This document shows positions 11,303-19,201 of a stretch of 64,000 nt of DNA, one piece after another. Origin of the DNA: Pontibacter diazotrophicus (GTDB taxonomy: Bacteria; Bacteroidota; Bacteroidia; Cytophagales; Hymenobacteraceae). Location of the stretch: positions 62,001 to 126,000 of the forward strand of contig NZ_QRGR01000001.1 in the NCBI RefSeq assembly GCF_003367245.1, written 5' to 3'. Numbering within the stretch: the stretch's first letter is position 1; the number at the start of each line of letters is the position of its first letter. The position numbers were made by a program, and so were the translations under genes. The notes under the pieces are model-generated. The model searched no databases. It was not told the origin of the DNA and worked only from the letters and a program-made list of their open reading frames with translations.

Positions 11303-11346
11303 AAAACAGCAGCTAATTCATTGTACTGAATTTAGCTGCTGTTCGT
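11303..11346 (-). terminator. Terminator after the EVE-domain gene
   Basis: Arms AACAGCAGCTAATTCA and TGAATTTAGCTGCTGTT pair with one bulge around a six-base loop; TTTTAT follows on the minus strand. Confidence 0.75.
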
Positions 11347-11380
11347 TGTTATGGCTGGCCGATTTCTGAAAAAAGCCGGT

Positions 11381-11785
11381 TTAATTGCCCAGCGCAAGCA
11401 GCACATCAAATTCTTCGGCGGTAAGTGGCATAACCGACAAGCGCGATTGGCGCAGGAGGGCGATATTCTCCAATCGCTTGTCTTTTTTTATCTGCTCCAG
11501 TGTTACGGGGTCTTTAAAATCGCGGAAGGGCGCCAAATCCACTACTACCCACTTGTCGTCGTCTGTAGTTGGGTCCGGGTAAGCGGCTTTCTCTACTTTG
11601 GCAATACCTACTATAGCCTTTTCTGATACGCTGTGGTAGTATAATACTAAGTCGCCGGGTTGCATCTGCTGCATGTTGTTGCGCGCCTGGTAGTTGCGCA
11701 CGCCATCCCACATCGTGCGGCCGTCTTTTACTAAATCGGCCCAGGCATATTTTTCAGGTTCTGATTTTACAAGCCAGTGTTGCAT
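11381..11785 (-). CDS. EVE domain-containing protein (THYN1-like)
   Basis: 134 residues making a single EVE domain, a PUA-like fold thought to bind modified bases in DNA or RNA. The family opening HWLVKSEPEKYAWADL, the WDGVRNYQARN segment, and GDLVLYYHS are all present, as is a C-terminal LSVMPLTAEEFD. Length matches the stand-alone family. Cytoplasmic. Substrate is unknown. No restriction or modification gene lies beside it, so a defence role is not supported here. Confidence 0.9.
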   Translation of the reverse strand: MQHWLVKSEPEKYAWADLVKDGRTMWDGVRNYQARNNMQQMQPGDLVLYYHSVSEKAIVGIAKVEKAAYPDPTTDDDKWVVVDLAPFRDFKDPVTLEQIKKDKRLENIALLRQSRLSVMPLTAEEFDVLLALGN

Positions 11786-11842
11786 TGGTATTTATATAGG
11801 TAAATTATTGATTTTCGGAAACAGGAGGAACGGATGGAAATA

Positions 11843-12025
11843 TTATTCTGCTCTACGACGCTGCAGGTACATACCATACTCAGAGATTAACAGCCCAATT
11901 ATTACGCCTCCGATCAAACCTCCCAGCAGGTTCTCAATATTGGTCAATGCCATGGTTAAAATAAGCAGAACCGTTAGGGCTGCTATAATTGCTATCCTGA
12001 CTTTTAGTGAGAGCTTGGTGTACAT
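11843..12025 (-). CDS. Small membrane protein
   Basis: 60 residues with two hydrophobic segments (about 10-27 and 33-48) and a basic C-terminus YLQRRRAE, consistent with a small inner-membrane protein. It is not overlapped by any better candidate. No family recognised. Confidence 0.6.
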   Translation of the reverse strand: MYTKLSLKVRIAIIAALTVLLILTMALTNIENLLGGLIGGVIIGLLISEYGMYLQRRRAE

Positions 12026-12101
12026 TGGAGCAGTTAAGGTTGTTCAATTTTTTTTCAGGTTGCTGATATGTTGAAAGACACCTTTATATCCATGCATGCG
12101 A

Positions 12102-12509
12102 TTACTCATTTCCAGGTATAGGCTGTCTTCTTATTTTCAGCACGTCATCTTCAAGCGAGATAATCTGCACCTCGTAATGCTGCGGCGGACTGCTGTCAGG
12201 GCTCATCCGGATCTGCACACTGCGTCTGCCTTTCTTCTCCCATTCCCCTAGCTTTTCCTCCAGCCCGTCAGTAGGAGCGATTTCGTAGCGCTTAATCACG
12301 CCGCCAGACTCCAGTGTGAAGCCGGTGCGGCCGCGGGATGGCGGAAATTCGTAGGTATTCGGGCGGTAAACGAGCGTATCGCCGGAGTCTTCTTCAAAAG
12401 AATGCAGCCAGGTTCTATCTATCAGCGCTGCCGCTAGCTTGTCGCTCTTTTTGCAGGTAACAGCTACCAGCACAAGGCACAGCAGGCAGAGCAATGATGC
12501 GTTTTTCAT
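12102..12509 (-). CDS. Putative lipoprotein
   Basis: 135 residues. The N-terminus LLCLLCLVLVAVTCKK looks like a lipoprotein signal with the acylated cysteine at residue 19, followed by a soluble domain rich in beta-type stretches (for example HYEVQIISLEDDVLKI). This fits small lipocalin-like Bacteroidota lipoproteins with the segment RTWLHSFEEDSGDTLVYRP, but the family is not certain. Confidence 0.75.
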   Translation of the reverse strand: MKNASLLCLLCLVLVAVTCKKSDKLAAALIDRTWLHSFEEDSGDTLVYRPNTYEFPPSRGRTGFTLESGGVIKRYEIAPTDGLEEKLGEWEKKGRRSVQIRMSPDSSPPQHYEVQIISLEDDVLKIRRQPIPGNE

Positions 12510-12667
12510 ACTTCAGTGAAAGTTTATAGGGCAATTTAGGCATTTCTTCTTTTATATAGAAGCCTGCTAATTTAAAAGCGCGCTGTGTTACCATTACCAC
12601 AAACCAAAGGTATGGAGGCCGCGGGTGAATAAAAGGGATATGGCAGGCAAGGTTCAGCGGCATTTTC

Positions 12668-12675
12668 TATCTTTG
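12668..12675 (+). promoter_or_regulatory. Minus-7 box upstream of the PolX-like gene
   Basis: TATCTTTG matches TAnnTTTG exactly; transcription would begin about 15 bases before the TTG start. Confidence 0.55.
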
Positions 12676-12695
12676 TAAGTATACAAAACGGAGCT

Positions 12696-14399
12696 TTGGA
12701 AAATAAGAATATCATAAAACTGTTTAAGCTGTCGGCTGAGCTGCTGGAGCTACACGATGAGAACCCCTTTAAGATTCGCTCTTACGCGAATGCGGTGGGA
12801 GCACTGGAGTTGGTAGAGGCACCTCTGGCTGGCATGAGCCAGTCACAGTTGGAGGAAATCGGCGGGGTAGGCAAAGGCATTGCCGCTAAGATTGTAGAAA
12901 TAAACACCACAGGTTCTTTTGAAGAGCTGGACCAGATGCTGGCAGCCACACCACCCGGTGTGGTGGAGATGCTGCGTATTAAAGGCATTGGCCCGAAAAA
13001 AGTGCGCAATCTCTGGAAAGAGCTTGGTGCTGAAACCGTAGAAGAGTTGCTGGAGGCATGCGAACAGGACAAAGTAAGCAAGCTAAAGGGCTTTGGTGCC
13101 AAAACACAGGAAAACATCAGGCAGGCACTGCTCTTCACGCAGCAAAACCGTGGCAAGCTGTTATATGCCGAAGCCGAGTCTGCTGCCCAGGAACTGCTGG
13201 AAAGTATACAGGAGGTTTTTCCAGAAGCGCAGGTAAGTTTTGCAGGTGATGTGCGCCGACGCATGGAGATAGTGGAGCACCTGCAGCTGGTGGTGGCAAC
13301 AGATGCCTCTGCCGAGGCAACAGATGCGCTCAACAAACTACAGGTGTTGGAGCAGGACGAGAAAGCTTCCGGACCACTGGTGTGGCGCGGGCAGCATACG
13401 GTGAGTGGCCTGAGCACAGAAGTTTTTCTTGTACCGGAGGCAAGCTTTGCCAACGAGCTGCTGACGCGCTCTGCTTCCGCAGCGCACCTGACACAGATTT
13501 TCGCAGCTGGCAAGTGTATGATGGCTGTCGTACGGCAGGAGAACCACGCCACTGAGGAGGACATCTATGCTGCAGCGGGTATGGCCTATGTGTTGCCGGA
13601 ACTGCGCGAAGGCACAAATGAACTGCAGCTGGCCATGGAGAACAAGCTGCCGAAACTGCTGGAGTTATCAGACCTGAAAGGTAGCTTGCACAACCACAGC
13701 ACCTACTCCGATGGCGCCCACACTTTAGAGCAAATGGCTACCTTCTGCCGCGACATGGGCTACGGCTATCTGGGCATCTCCGACCACTCCAAAACAGCCT
13801 CGTATGCCGGTGGCCTGCGGGAGGGAGACGTGCTGCGCCAGCAAAAGGAAGTAGATGAGCTGAATAAGAAACTAGCCCCGTTCAAAATCTTCAAAGGCAT
13901 AGAGTCAGATATTCTGGGTGATGGATCCCTGGACTACAGCGAAGACATCTTAAAGACATTTGACTTCATTGTAGCCTCTATCCACAGCAGCCTGAACATG
14001 GATGAGAAGAAAGCCACCACGCGCCTCATCACCGCCATCGAAAATCCCTACACCACCATGCTGGGCCACCCAACAGGCCGCCTGCTGTTGCGCCGCGAAG
14101 GATACCCGATTAACCATAAAATGGTGATAGATGCCTGTGCTGCCAATAATGTCATCATCGAGATCAACTCAAACCCCTGGCGCCTGGACATAGACTGGCG
14201 CTGGGTACAGTATGCGATAGAGAAAGGCGTGATGCTCAGTATCAACCCGGATGCCCACCACACCAGCGGTTACGACGATATGCGCTATGGCGTGCTGGTT
14301 GGCAGAAAAGGAGGCCTTACAAAAGAGATGACCTTCAATACAAAGTCTGCCGAAGAGGTGGAGCAGTATTTCAGGGAGCGGAAGGAGAAGATAAAGTAG
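12696..14399 (+). CDS. PolX-like protein: helix-hairpin-helix, degenerate polymerase domain, PHP nuclease
   Basis: 567 residues with the PolX layout: 8-kDa-like N-terminus, two HhH motifs (EIGGVGKGIAAKI near 54 and IKGIGPKKVRNLW near 95), a family X polymerase core, and a C-terminal PHP phosphoesterase. Likely role is DNA repair. In the polymerase core the usual GSxRR...DxD site reads GDVRR (184-188) with His195 and Gln197 where the two aspartates should be, and the third aspartate appears to be Glu242. In contrast the PHP metal ligands are kept: HNH (332-334), SDH (362-364), IESD, SIHSS, GHPTG and NPDAHH. It probably acts only as a nuclease. The start is TTG at 12696; no earlier ATG is in frame. 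Confidence 0.92.
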   Translation: MENKNIIKLFKLSAELLELHDENPFKIRSYANAVGALELVEAPLAGMSQSQLEEIGGVGKGIAAKIVEINTTGSFEELDQMLAATPPGVVEMLRIKGIGPKKVRNLWKELGAETVEELLEACEQDKVSKLKGFGAKTQENIRQALLFTQQNRGKLLYAEAESAAQELLESIQEVFPEAQVSFAGDVRRRMEIVEHLQLVVATDASAEATDALNKLQVLEQDEKASGPLVWRGQHTVSGLSTEVFLVPEASFANELLTRSASAAHLTQIFAAGKCMMAVVRQENHATEEDIYAAAGMAYVLPELREGTNELQLAMENKLPKLLELSDLKGSLHNHSTYSDGAHTLEQMATFCRDMGYGYLGISDHSKTASYAGGLREGDVLRQQKEVDELNKKLAPFKIFKGIESDILGDGSLDYSEDILKTFDFIVASIHSSLNMDEKKATTRLITAIENPYTTMLGHPTGRLLLRREGYPINHKMVIDACAANNVIIEINSNPWRLDIDWRWVQYAIEKGVMLSINPDAHHTSGYDDMRYGVLVGRKGGLTKEMTFNTKSAEEVEQYFRERKEKIK

Positions 14400-14567
14400 G
14401 GAAATACTGTGCAATTTTTGCTGCTATAGGTATTAATCTGGAGCACAAACGAGACAGGTTTTTCTACTTGCAAAGCCTGAGTTTATAAAAAATGATACGC
14501 AAGCAGAAAGATTGCATCAGATATTGCTACAAATTGAAAGTTTGCGGCTGGACGCGTTTTAAATAAG

Positions 14568-15545
14568 ATGCCTAAAATCCTCATACTACGTTTTTCCTCT
14601 ATCGGCGATATTGTGCTGACGACGCCAGTGGTGCGCTGCATTAAGCAGCAGGTGCCCGATGCGGAAGTGCATTACTGCACAAAGCAGGGGTTCAAAAGCA
14701 TTTTGGAGAACAACCCATACATTGACAAAATGCACCTGCTGGGTGGCAGCCTGAAAGAGCTGGTGCGACAGCTGAAGGCAGAAAATTTTGATTATGTAGT
14801 GGATTTGCATAACAACCTGCGCACGCGCATTATTCGGGCACGATTGGGAAAGCCAGGCAAAAGCTTTAATAAGCTCAATTATGAAAAGTGGCTTATGGTG
14901 AACTTTAAGCGCAACCGCCTTCCCGACATACATATTGTGCAGCGTTATTTAGATGCCGCTGCCGCTTTAGGTGTGAAAGATGATGGCAAAGGCCTGGACT
15001 ACTTTATACCAGCCAAAGACGAGGTAGACCTGCAAGCATTGCCAGCATCTTTCCGGCAGGGCTATGTGGCATTTGCCATTGGGGCACAGCACTATACCAA
15101 GCGCCTGCCCACCGAACGCATCATAGAGCTGTGTGAGCGCCTGCAGCAACCTGTTGTTCTTTTGGGTGGAAAGGAAGACGCCGCCACCGGAGAAGAAATT
15201 GTGGCCTATTTCAAAACCCGACCAGTGAACAACGCACAACAAACGACGATCTACAACGCATGTGGCAAGTATAACCTGAGCGGATCCGCTTCGCTGGTGC
15301 GGCAGGCAGAGAAGGTGGTCAGCCATGATACTGGTTTAATGCATATTGCGGCAGCTTTCCAGAAAGACATCATCAGTATTTGGGGCAATACCATTCCAGA
15401 GTTTGGCATGTACCCGTTCCGTACAAGTTATAAAGTGCTGGAGGTGCATGGCCTCAGCTGTCGTCCCTGCTCCAAAATAGGCTACAGCAAATGTCCCAAA
15501 GGTCACTTTAAATGCATGCGGGATATTCCGTTTGGAGAGTTTTAA
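14568..15545 (+). CDS. Glycosyltransferase family 9 (LPS heptosyltransferase type)
   Basis: 325 residues with the GT9 fold. The N-terminal LRFSSIGDIVLTTPVVR is the family signature, and the C-terminal nucleotide-sugar site SHDTGLMHIAAAF with WGNTIPEFGMYP is intact. A cysteine-rich tail (CRPCSKIGYSKCPKGHFKC) is common in this family. It probably adds a sugar to the lipopolysaccharide core or another glycolipid at the inner membrane; the sugar cannot be told. Its stop touches the stop of the convergent gene with no spacer. Confidence 0.92.
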   Translation: MPKILILRFSSIGDIVLTTPVVRCIKQQVPDAEVHYCTKQGFKSILENNPYIDKMHLLGGSLKELVRQLKAENFDYVVDLHNNLRTRIIRARLGKPGKSFNKLNYEKWLMVNFKRNRLPDIHIVQRYLDAAAALGVKDDGKGLDYFIPAKDEVDLQALPASFRQGYVAFAIGAQHYTKRLPTERIIELCERLQQPVVLLGGKEDAATGEEIVAYFKTRPVNNAQQTTIYNACGKYNLSGSASLVRQAEKVVSHDTGLMHIAAAFQKDIISIWGNTIPEFGMYPFRTSYKVLEVHGLSCRPCSKIGYSKCPKGHFKCMRDIPFGEF

Positions 15546-17264
15546 TTAAGGTTCAAAAGGGTACAGCCTGTTATAGCAACTGCTGGTTGAGTTTGAAGAA
15601 AATGCGCCCACATACAAAGCATTGCTTGTGGCAAACCCTGAAAATCTCAAAGTATAATAGTAATCTGTGGTGCAGCCTGGGTAAAACGCCGCCTTCTCCC
15701 ATGTTTTAGTAGAAGCCTGGTAATGGTACAGCACCGCTTTCTCCTTTAGAGGCAGCAAGTAAACTTCAGAATCGCCTATTGTAAGTGCGTAGCTGTCGGT
15801 TGCGCTGAACGGGCTATCTACTTCCCATGAGTCGGCGGCCTGGTTATAGACCATCACGTTCCCCTGTATTAACAGAAAGGCTTTACCATTTCGTGTAAAC
15901 GCTCTGCCATATGAAACGTAACCCGGCACTCTGTTAAGTTCCGTGAACTGCTCTGTTTGAGGGTTATATTGCCAAAGTGTATAGCTGCTCCGGCTGTTTG
16001 TGCCTCCGGCAAAATATATTTTACCATCCAGCACAAAGCTGGCTACATAATACATAGAAAAAGAAGGACTCTGTTTTTTCAGCCAGGTTGCGGTTCTGAA
16101 GTCATACTCCCACACATCGCCATAATAGCGGTTCCCATCCATGCCACCAATCAAATAGCCTTTGTCCCCAATGCGCCTCCATATAGGAAAGTTGCGGGGT
16201 ACTCCCGGAAACTGACTTTCCTCACGCCACTGGCCGGTAGTGGTGGAGTAGCTTACCACCCGGTTGAAGTCAAAAAAGTATCCTTTGCCATCTGCTTCAA
16301 AGGAAGCAACATAGTCATACTGCATGTTCGGGCTTGTAGCCGTTGCGGCGCCAAAATTAGAATGTATGGTAAAGGTGAAAGGAGAGGCAGCGCTTTTTTC
16401 ACCAGCGGTTAAAGACACGGGGTAAGGGGTGTCGAACTGTTCCGGCTTCCCAAAAGGCACCTCCATCTTCAGTTTTGTATCAGTGCTGGAGAGCACCTTA
16501 AAGTCAAGCCCGTTGAGCCGTGCATAAGGCCCCCACCTGCCGCCACTAAAGTGCTTCCCAAATAGTGTAACAGTGTCTCCGGGAATTCCTTCATACCTCG
16601 ACATGCTGACCAGCTCCGGTCCCCACACCTTAAATGATTCTTCGGACTCACCTTCCTGGCCATTGAAAACCACCCGTATTGGATAAGAGCCAAAGTGTTT
16701 ACCATCAGGAACCCTGGCCACAACTTTATCGAAATCTGCTGCCATAACCTGAAGCCTTATGGGGCCAATATAAACTTCGATCCGATAAGGGTCGGTTGTG
16801 AAACTGGAGCCTGTTATCGTAATTTCAGTAAAAGCGGGTCCCTCCTTGGGAGAAAAGTCCATAATAGCAGGCCGGCTTGAAATAAGGCTGACCGCGCTCA
16901 CGGGAGGGCTGTACACTGTTTTGTCATCCACAATGGCGTAGGCCCTTATCTGGAAGTTGCCTCTTGCAACCAGACCTTCGCTCAGAACGGACTCCAGTTT
17001 CTTGTTGGTTAAAGTAACCTGTACCCTCTTCTCGTTTTGCTTTTTTTCGGAAATAAGATGATACATAAACCCATACTCCTTGACATTGGCTGTGCCTTGA
17101 ATTTTAACGCTTGCGGACACTTTTATGCCTGTGTCGTCGGCAGTGGCTTGCTGTATTTCGAGGTATGGGTATTTAAGCCCCTTTGGGAACTCCTCTTCCT
17201 TTGCACAGCAGCACAGGCAAAAGAAGAGCAGGTACAGAGCATAGCGGGAAAAGCTGGTTTTCAT
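15546..17264 (-). CDS. Lipoprotein with IPT/TIG and Kelch-type repeats
   Basis: 572 residues. A signal sequence ending in four residues LCCC before AKEEE marks a lipoprotein. Two IPT/TIG-like immunoglobulin folds follow (about 133-213 with the typical FSPKEGPAFTEITITGSSF, and 216-300 with GIPGDTVTLFGKHF). A Kelch/galactose-oxidase-type propeller fills about 318-560 (repeats such as KGYLIGGMDGNRYYGDVWEYD and GKIYFAGGTNSRSSYTLWQY). It is probably a surface or periplasmic carbohydrate- or protein-binding factor. Its start overlaps the stop of the upstream barrel gene by four bases, so the two are co-expressed. Confidence 0.88.
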   Translation of the reverse strand: MKTSFSRYALYLLFFCLCCCAKEEEFPKGLKYPYLEIQQATADDTGIKVSASVKIQGTANVKEYGFMYHLISEKKQNEKRVQVTLTNKKLESVLSEGLVARGNFQIRAYAIVDDKTVYSPPVSAVSLISSRPAIMDFSPKEGPAFTEITITGSSFTTDPYRIEVYIGPIRLQVMAADFDKVVARVPDGKHFGSYPIRVVFNGQEGESEESFKVWGPELVSMSRYEGIPGDTVTLFGKHFSGGRWGPYARLNGLDFKVLSSTDTKLKMEVPFGKPEQFDTPYPVSLTAGEKSAASPFTFTIHSNFGAATATSPNMQYDYVASFEADGKGYFFDFNRVVSYSTTTGQWREESQFPGVPRNFPIWRRIGDKGYLIGGMDGNRYYGDVWEYDFRTATWLKKQSPSFSMYYVASFVLDGKIYFAGGTNSRSSYTLWQYNPQTEQFTELNRVPGYVSYGRAFTRNGKAFLLIQGNVMVYNQAADSWEVDSPFSATDSYALTIGDSEVYLLPLKEKAVLYHYQASTKTWEKAAFYPGCTTDYYYTLRFSGFATSNALYVGAFSSNSTSSCYNRLYPFEP

Positions 17265-18361
17265 AAGTTCGTGCTAACTGTAACAGACTGGTTGCTGATA
17301 TTGAAATGCTTGCCAAAAGAGTTGGCCTGGCTTATACTCAATGAGAAGTAGTGCTTTGGGAGGTAAAAGAAACCAATGCCTGCCCCAGCCTCTAAACCGA
17401 ACATAAAACCTTTGCTTACAGGCACACCCTTGACCAGGGCAGGCCAGATATTATCTCCCTCCGTTATTGTCTCCAATGCCTGGCTGTCAGTTTTCAAAAA
17501 GCACAAAACACTGGGGCCTGCCTGTGCAAACAAGCGTAACTTTGAGAAGCTGAGGGTATACTGTGGCATCAAAGAAAGCCGGGCGAAGTCCAGGTCTACC
17601 TTGAAGTCATAGCGTGTATCTGGAAAGGTCCTGGTTTCGTTGAACCTCATTTTGCCGTAGTTACCCTGCGCGTGCAGCGACAGGTTGTTCACCGGCCAAA
17701 TAGGTAAGTCCGCAAAAATACCAGCACTGATGTTTGCTGATGTAGCAGCTACCGGACCAGACTGTCCTTTGTTCAATAAGGTGATTTCAGTGGACAGGGT
17801 AGAGCGATTGAAGCTTGTGAACAAGCCACCACTGACAAACAGGACGGTGGGTGTTTTGCCTGCCGCGTTGTTACCTGCAAAATATCGGAGCGAGTTGCGC
17901 TTTAGCCTGAACAAATGCAGATCAGAATTCCATTTAGCTGAGGCGCTTGTAAGTGACTGAAGGTAGGGAAGCAGGTCTTTTTTGTTTATCTGTTCAACTG
18001 TTTTCGTAGTTTTAAAGAAGGCCTTGTCTCGCTGAAGGTAAAAGAAAGTACTATCACCGATAATTTCAACAAACAGGCGCTGGGGCTTACCTTCCAGTTG
18101 TACTGTTTTGGGGGCAAACGTGGTGCTGTCTTGGAAGCCAAACCCTGTGAGTTCATCCACAGAATAGGTGCGGGGGGTGCCCCCTCTCATGTAGCTGAAT
18201 TTTACTTCCCCGGGTTTGCGGTGGTCGAAGTGTATGAATCCCCCTCGGTAAGTGCTTTTATCCTGAATGAACCCTTTTGACTGGCTAAAGCCTTGTAGAG
18301 CAACAAAGACTAAGATGAGGGATAGGAGAAGCCTGGTTGTTTGTTTTCTGTTTGGTAACAC
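17261..18361 (-). CDS. Outer membrane beta-barrel protein
   Basis: 366 residues with a signal peptide (LLLSLILVFVALQGFSQ). After a soluble region of about 130 residues, the C-terminal half consists of alternating amphipathic strands such as LSLHAQGNYGKMRF, LRLFAQAGPSVLCF and LEAGAGIGFFYL, typical of PorT-like Bacteroidota barrels. It shares ATGA overlap with the downstream Kelch lipoprotein, suggesting an outer-membrane barrel working with a surface lipoprotein. Specific function unknown. Confidence 0.82.
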   Translation of the reverse strand: MLPNRKQTTRLLLSLILVFVALQGFSQSKGFIQDKSTYRGGFIHFDHRKPGEVKFSYMRGGTPRTYSVDELTGFGFQDSTTFAPKTVQLEGKPQRLFVEIIGDSTFFYLQRDKAFFKTTKTVEQINKKDLLPYLQSLTSASAKWNSDLHLFRLKRNSLRYFAGNNAAGKTPTVLFVSGGLFTSFNRSTLSTEITLLNKGQSGPVAATSANISAGIFADLPIWPVNNLSLHAQGNYGKMRFNETRTFPDTRYDFKVDLDFARLSLMPQYTLSFSKLRLFAQAGPSVLCFLKTDSQALETITEGDNIWPALVKGVPVSKGFMFGLEAGAGIGFFYLPKHYFSLSISQANSFGKHFNISNQSVTVSTNL

Positions 18362-18461
18362 GGCAGTAGAGGCTGTTATTAACAGACAATATAAAGATAA
18401 AATAATATATTGTTATAAAGATTTTCACCTTTAGCGACACCCCATACAAACAGAAAAGAAA

Positions 18462-18863
18462 ATGCCGAAGTATAAATTAACCTGGGAAGAAGCGGATGCG
18501 CAATTCCTCGAGGCGCTACTACTGGCTACTGGTGGAGAAGGAGGAGCCACTCTGCAGGATGTGCTGCTGATGGCCGACGCCATAGATGGAACGGTATTTA
18601 CGCTGGAAGAGGTAGAACAGGCCCTGGAGAAATTGGTAGCTATAGATTATGTCAGTGTGCTAAAAAACAAGCTCTCGCTATCGCCAACATTCCATGAGGC
18701 GAATGCGCAGGTAGAGGAAAGCACTGCGGACCAGGAGCAACTGCTGCAAAGTTTACAGGCGCAGGAACTGACAGAGCAAAGCATAGAGGAGGCCAGAAGC
18801 GCACTGAAAAAGTATAAGCTAAAAAACTACTATCAGCAGTACCAGGAGCAATTTGGTGGCTAG
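18462..18863 (+). CDS. Small soluble protein of unknown function
   Basis: 133 mainly helical residues, starting MPKYKLTWEEADAQFLEALL. There is a possible winged-helix-like region (DVLLMADAIDGTVFTLEEVEQALEKLVAIDYV) and a charged, coiled-coil-prone C-terminus. No signal peptide or membrane segment. I do not recognise a family. It is divergent from the barrel-Kelch pair. Confidence 0.7.
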   Translation: MPKYKLTWEEADAQFLEALLLATGGEGGATLQDVLLMADAIDGTVFTLEEVEQALEKLVAIDYVSVLKNKLSLSPTFHEANAQVEESTADQEQLLQSLQAQELTEQSIEEARSALKKYKLKNYYQQYQEQFGG

Positions 18864-18893
18864 AGCGAAGAAAAATATTCCTGGCGCCGGAAT

Positions 18894-18954
18894 CTATCCG
18901 GTGACGTGCAGTGAGAGTGAGTCTCCAGACTCACTTGTACCTGGATACGGATAG
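18894..18954. repeat. Nested hairpin
   Basis: The 18864-19201 gap has no gene but three structures. This first one has outer arms CTATCCG (18894-18900) and CGGATAG (18948-18954) around inner arms AGTGAGTCT (18916-18924) and AGACTCACT (18927-18935). Confidence 0.6.
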
Positions 18955-18970
18955 GTCTGGAAGAAACTCC

Positions 18971-19055
18971 GCCGTTGTTGGTGTTTTTCACCAACAACAA
19001 AAACGCTAAGGCTTATGCAGGTTGGTTGTTAGTGAAAAAAAACACCAACAACGGC
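18971..19055. repeat. Competing inverted repeats (GTTGTTGGTG family)
   Basis: GCCGTTGTTGGTGTTTTT (18971-18988) can pair either with the adjacent CACCAACAAC (18989-18998) or with the distant AAAAACACCAACAACGGC (19038-19055), which is a perfect 18-base reverse complement. The two pairings exclude each other. Confidence 0.7.
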
Positions 19056-19093
19056 ATTAGTAGTTCTATCTCTCTTCTGACATTGATAGAATA

Positions 19094-19148
19094 GCATAAA
19101 GCAGAACAGCCGCTGAAGTACAAATTCAGCGGCTGTTCTGCTTTATGC
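19094..19148. terminator. Strong hairpin between the 18462 gene and serS
   Basis: A perfect 23-bp stem (19094-19116 with 19126-19148) and a nine-base loop. No long T-run follows, but it lies between two convergent genes and probably serves both. Confidence 0.7.
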
Positions 19149-19201
19149 TTGTGAAGAATGATTTTTAAATCCCCACATTTTCAAATCTTCAAATTTACCA
19201 A

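Noticed and set aside
11381..11785. EVE-domain protein as part of a defence island
   Set aside because: No restriction, modification or other defence genes are near; it sits among ordinary genes.
12782..13564. Minus-strand ORF of 260 codons opposite the PolX-like gene
   Set aside because: Serine-rich composition reflects the complement of the real gene; no recognisable domain.
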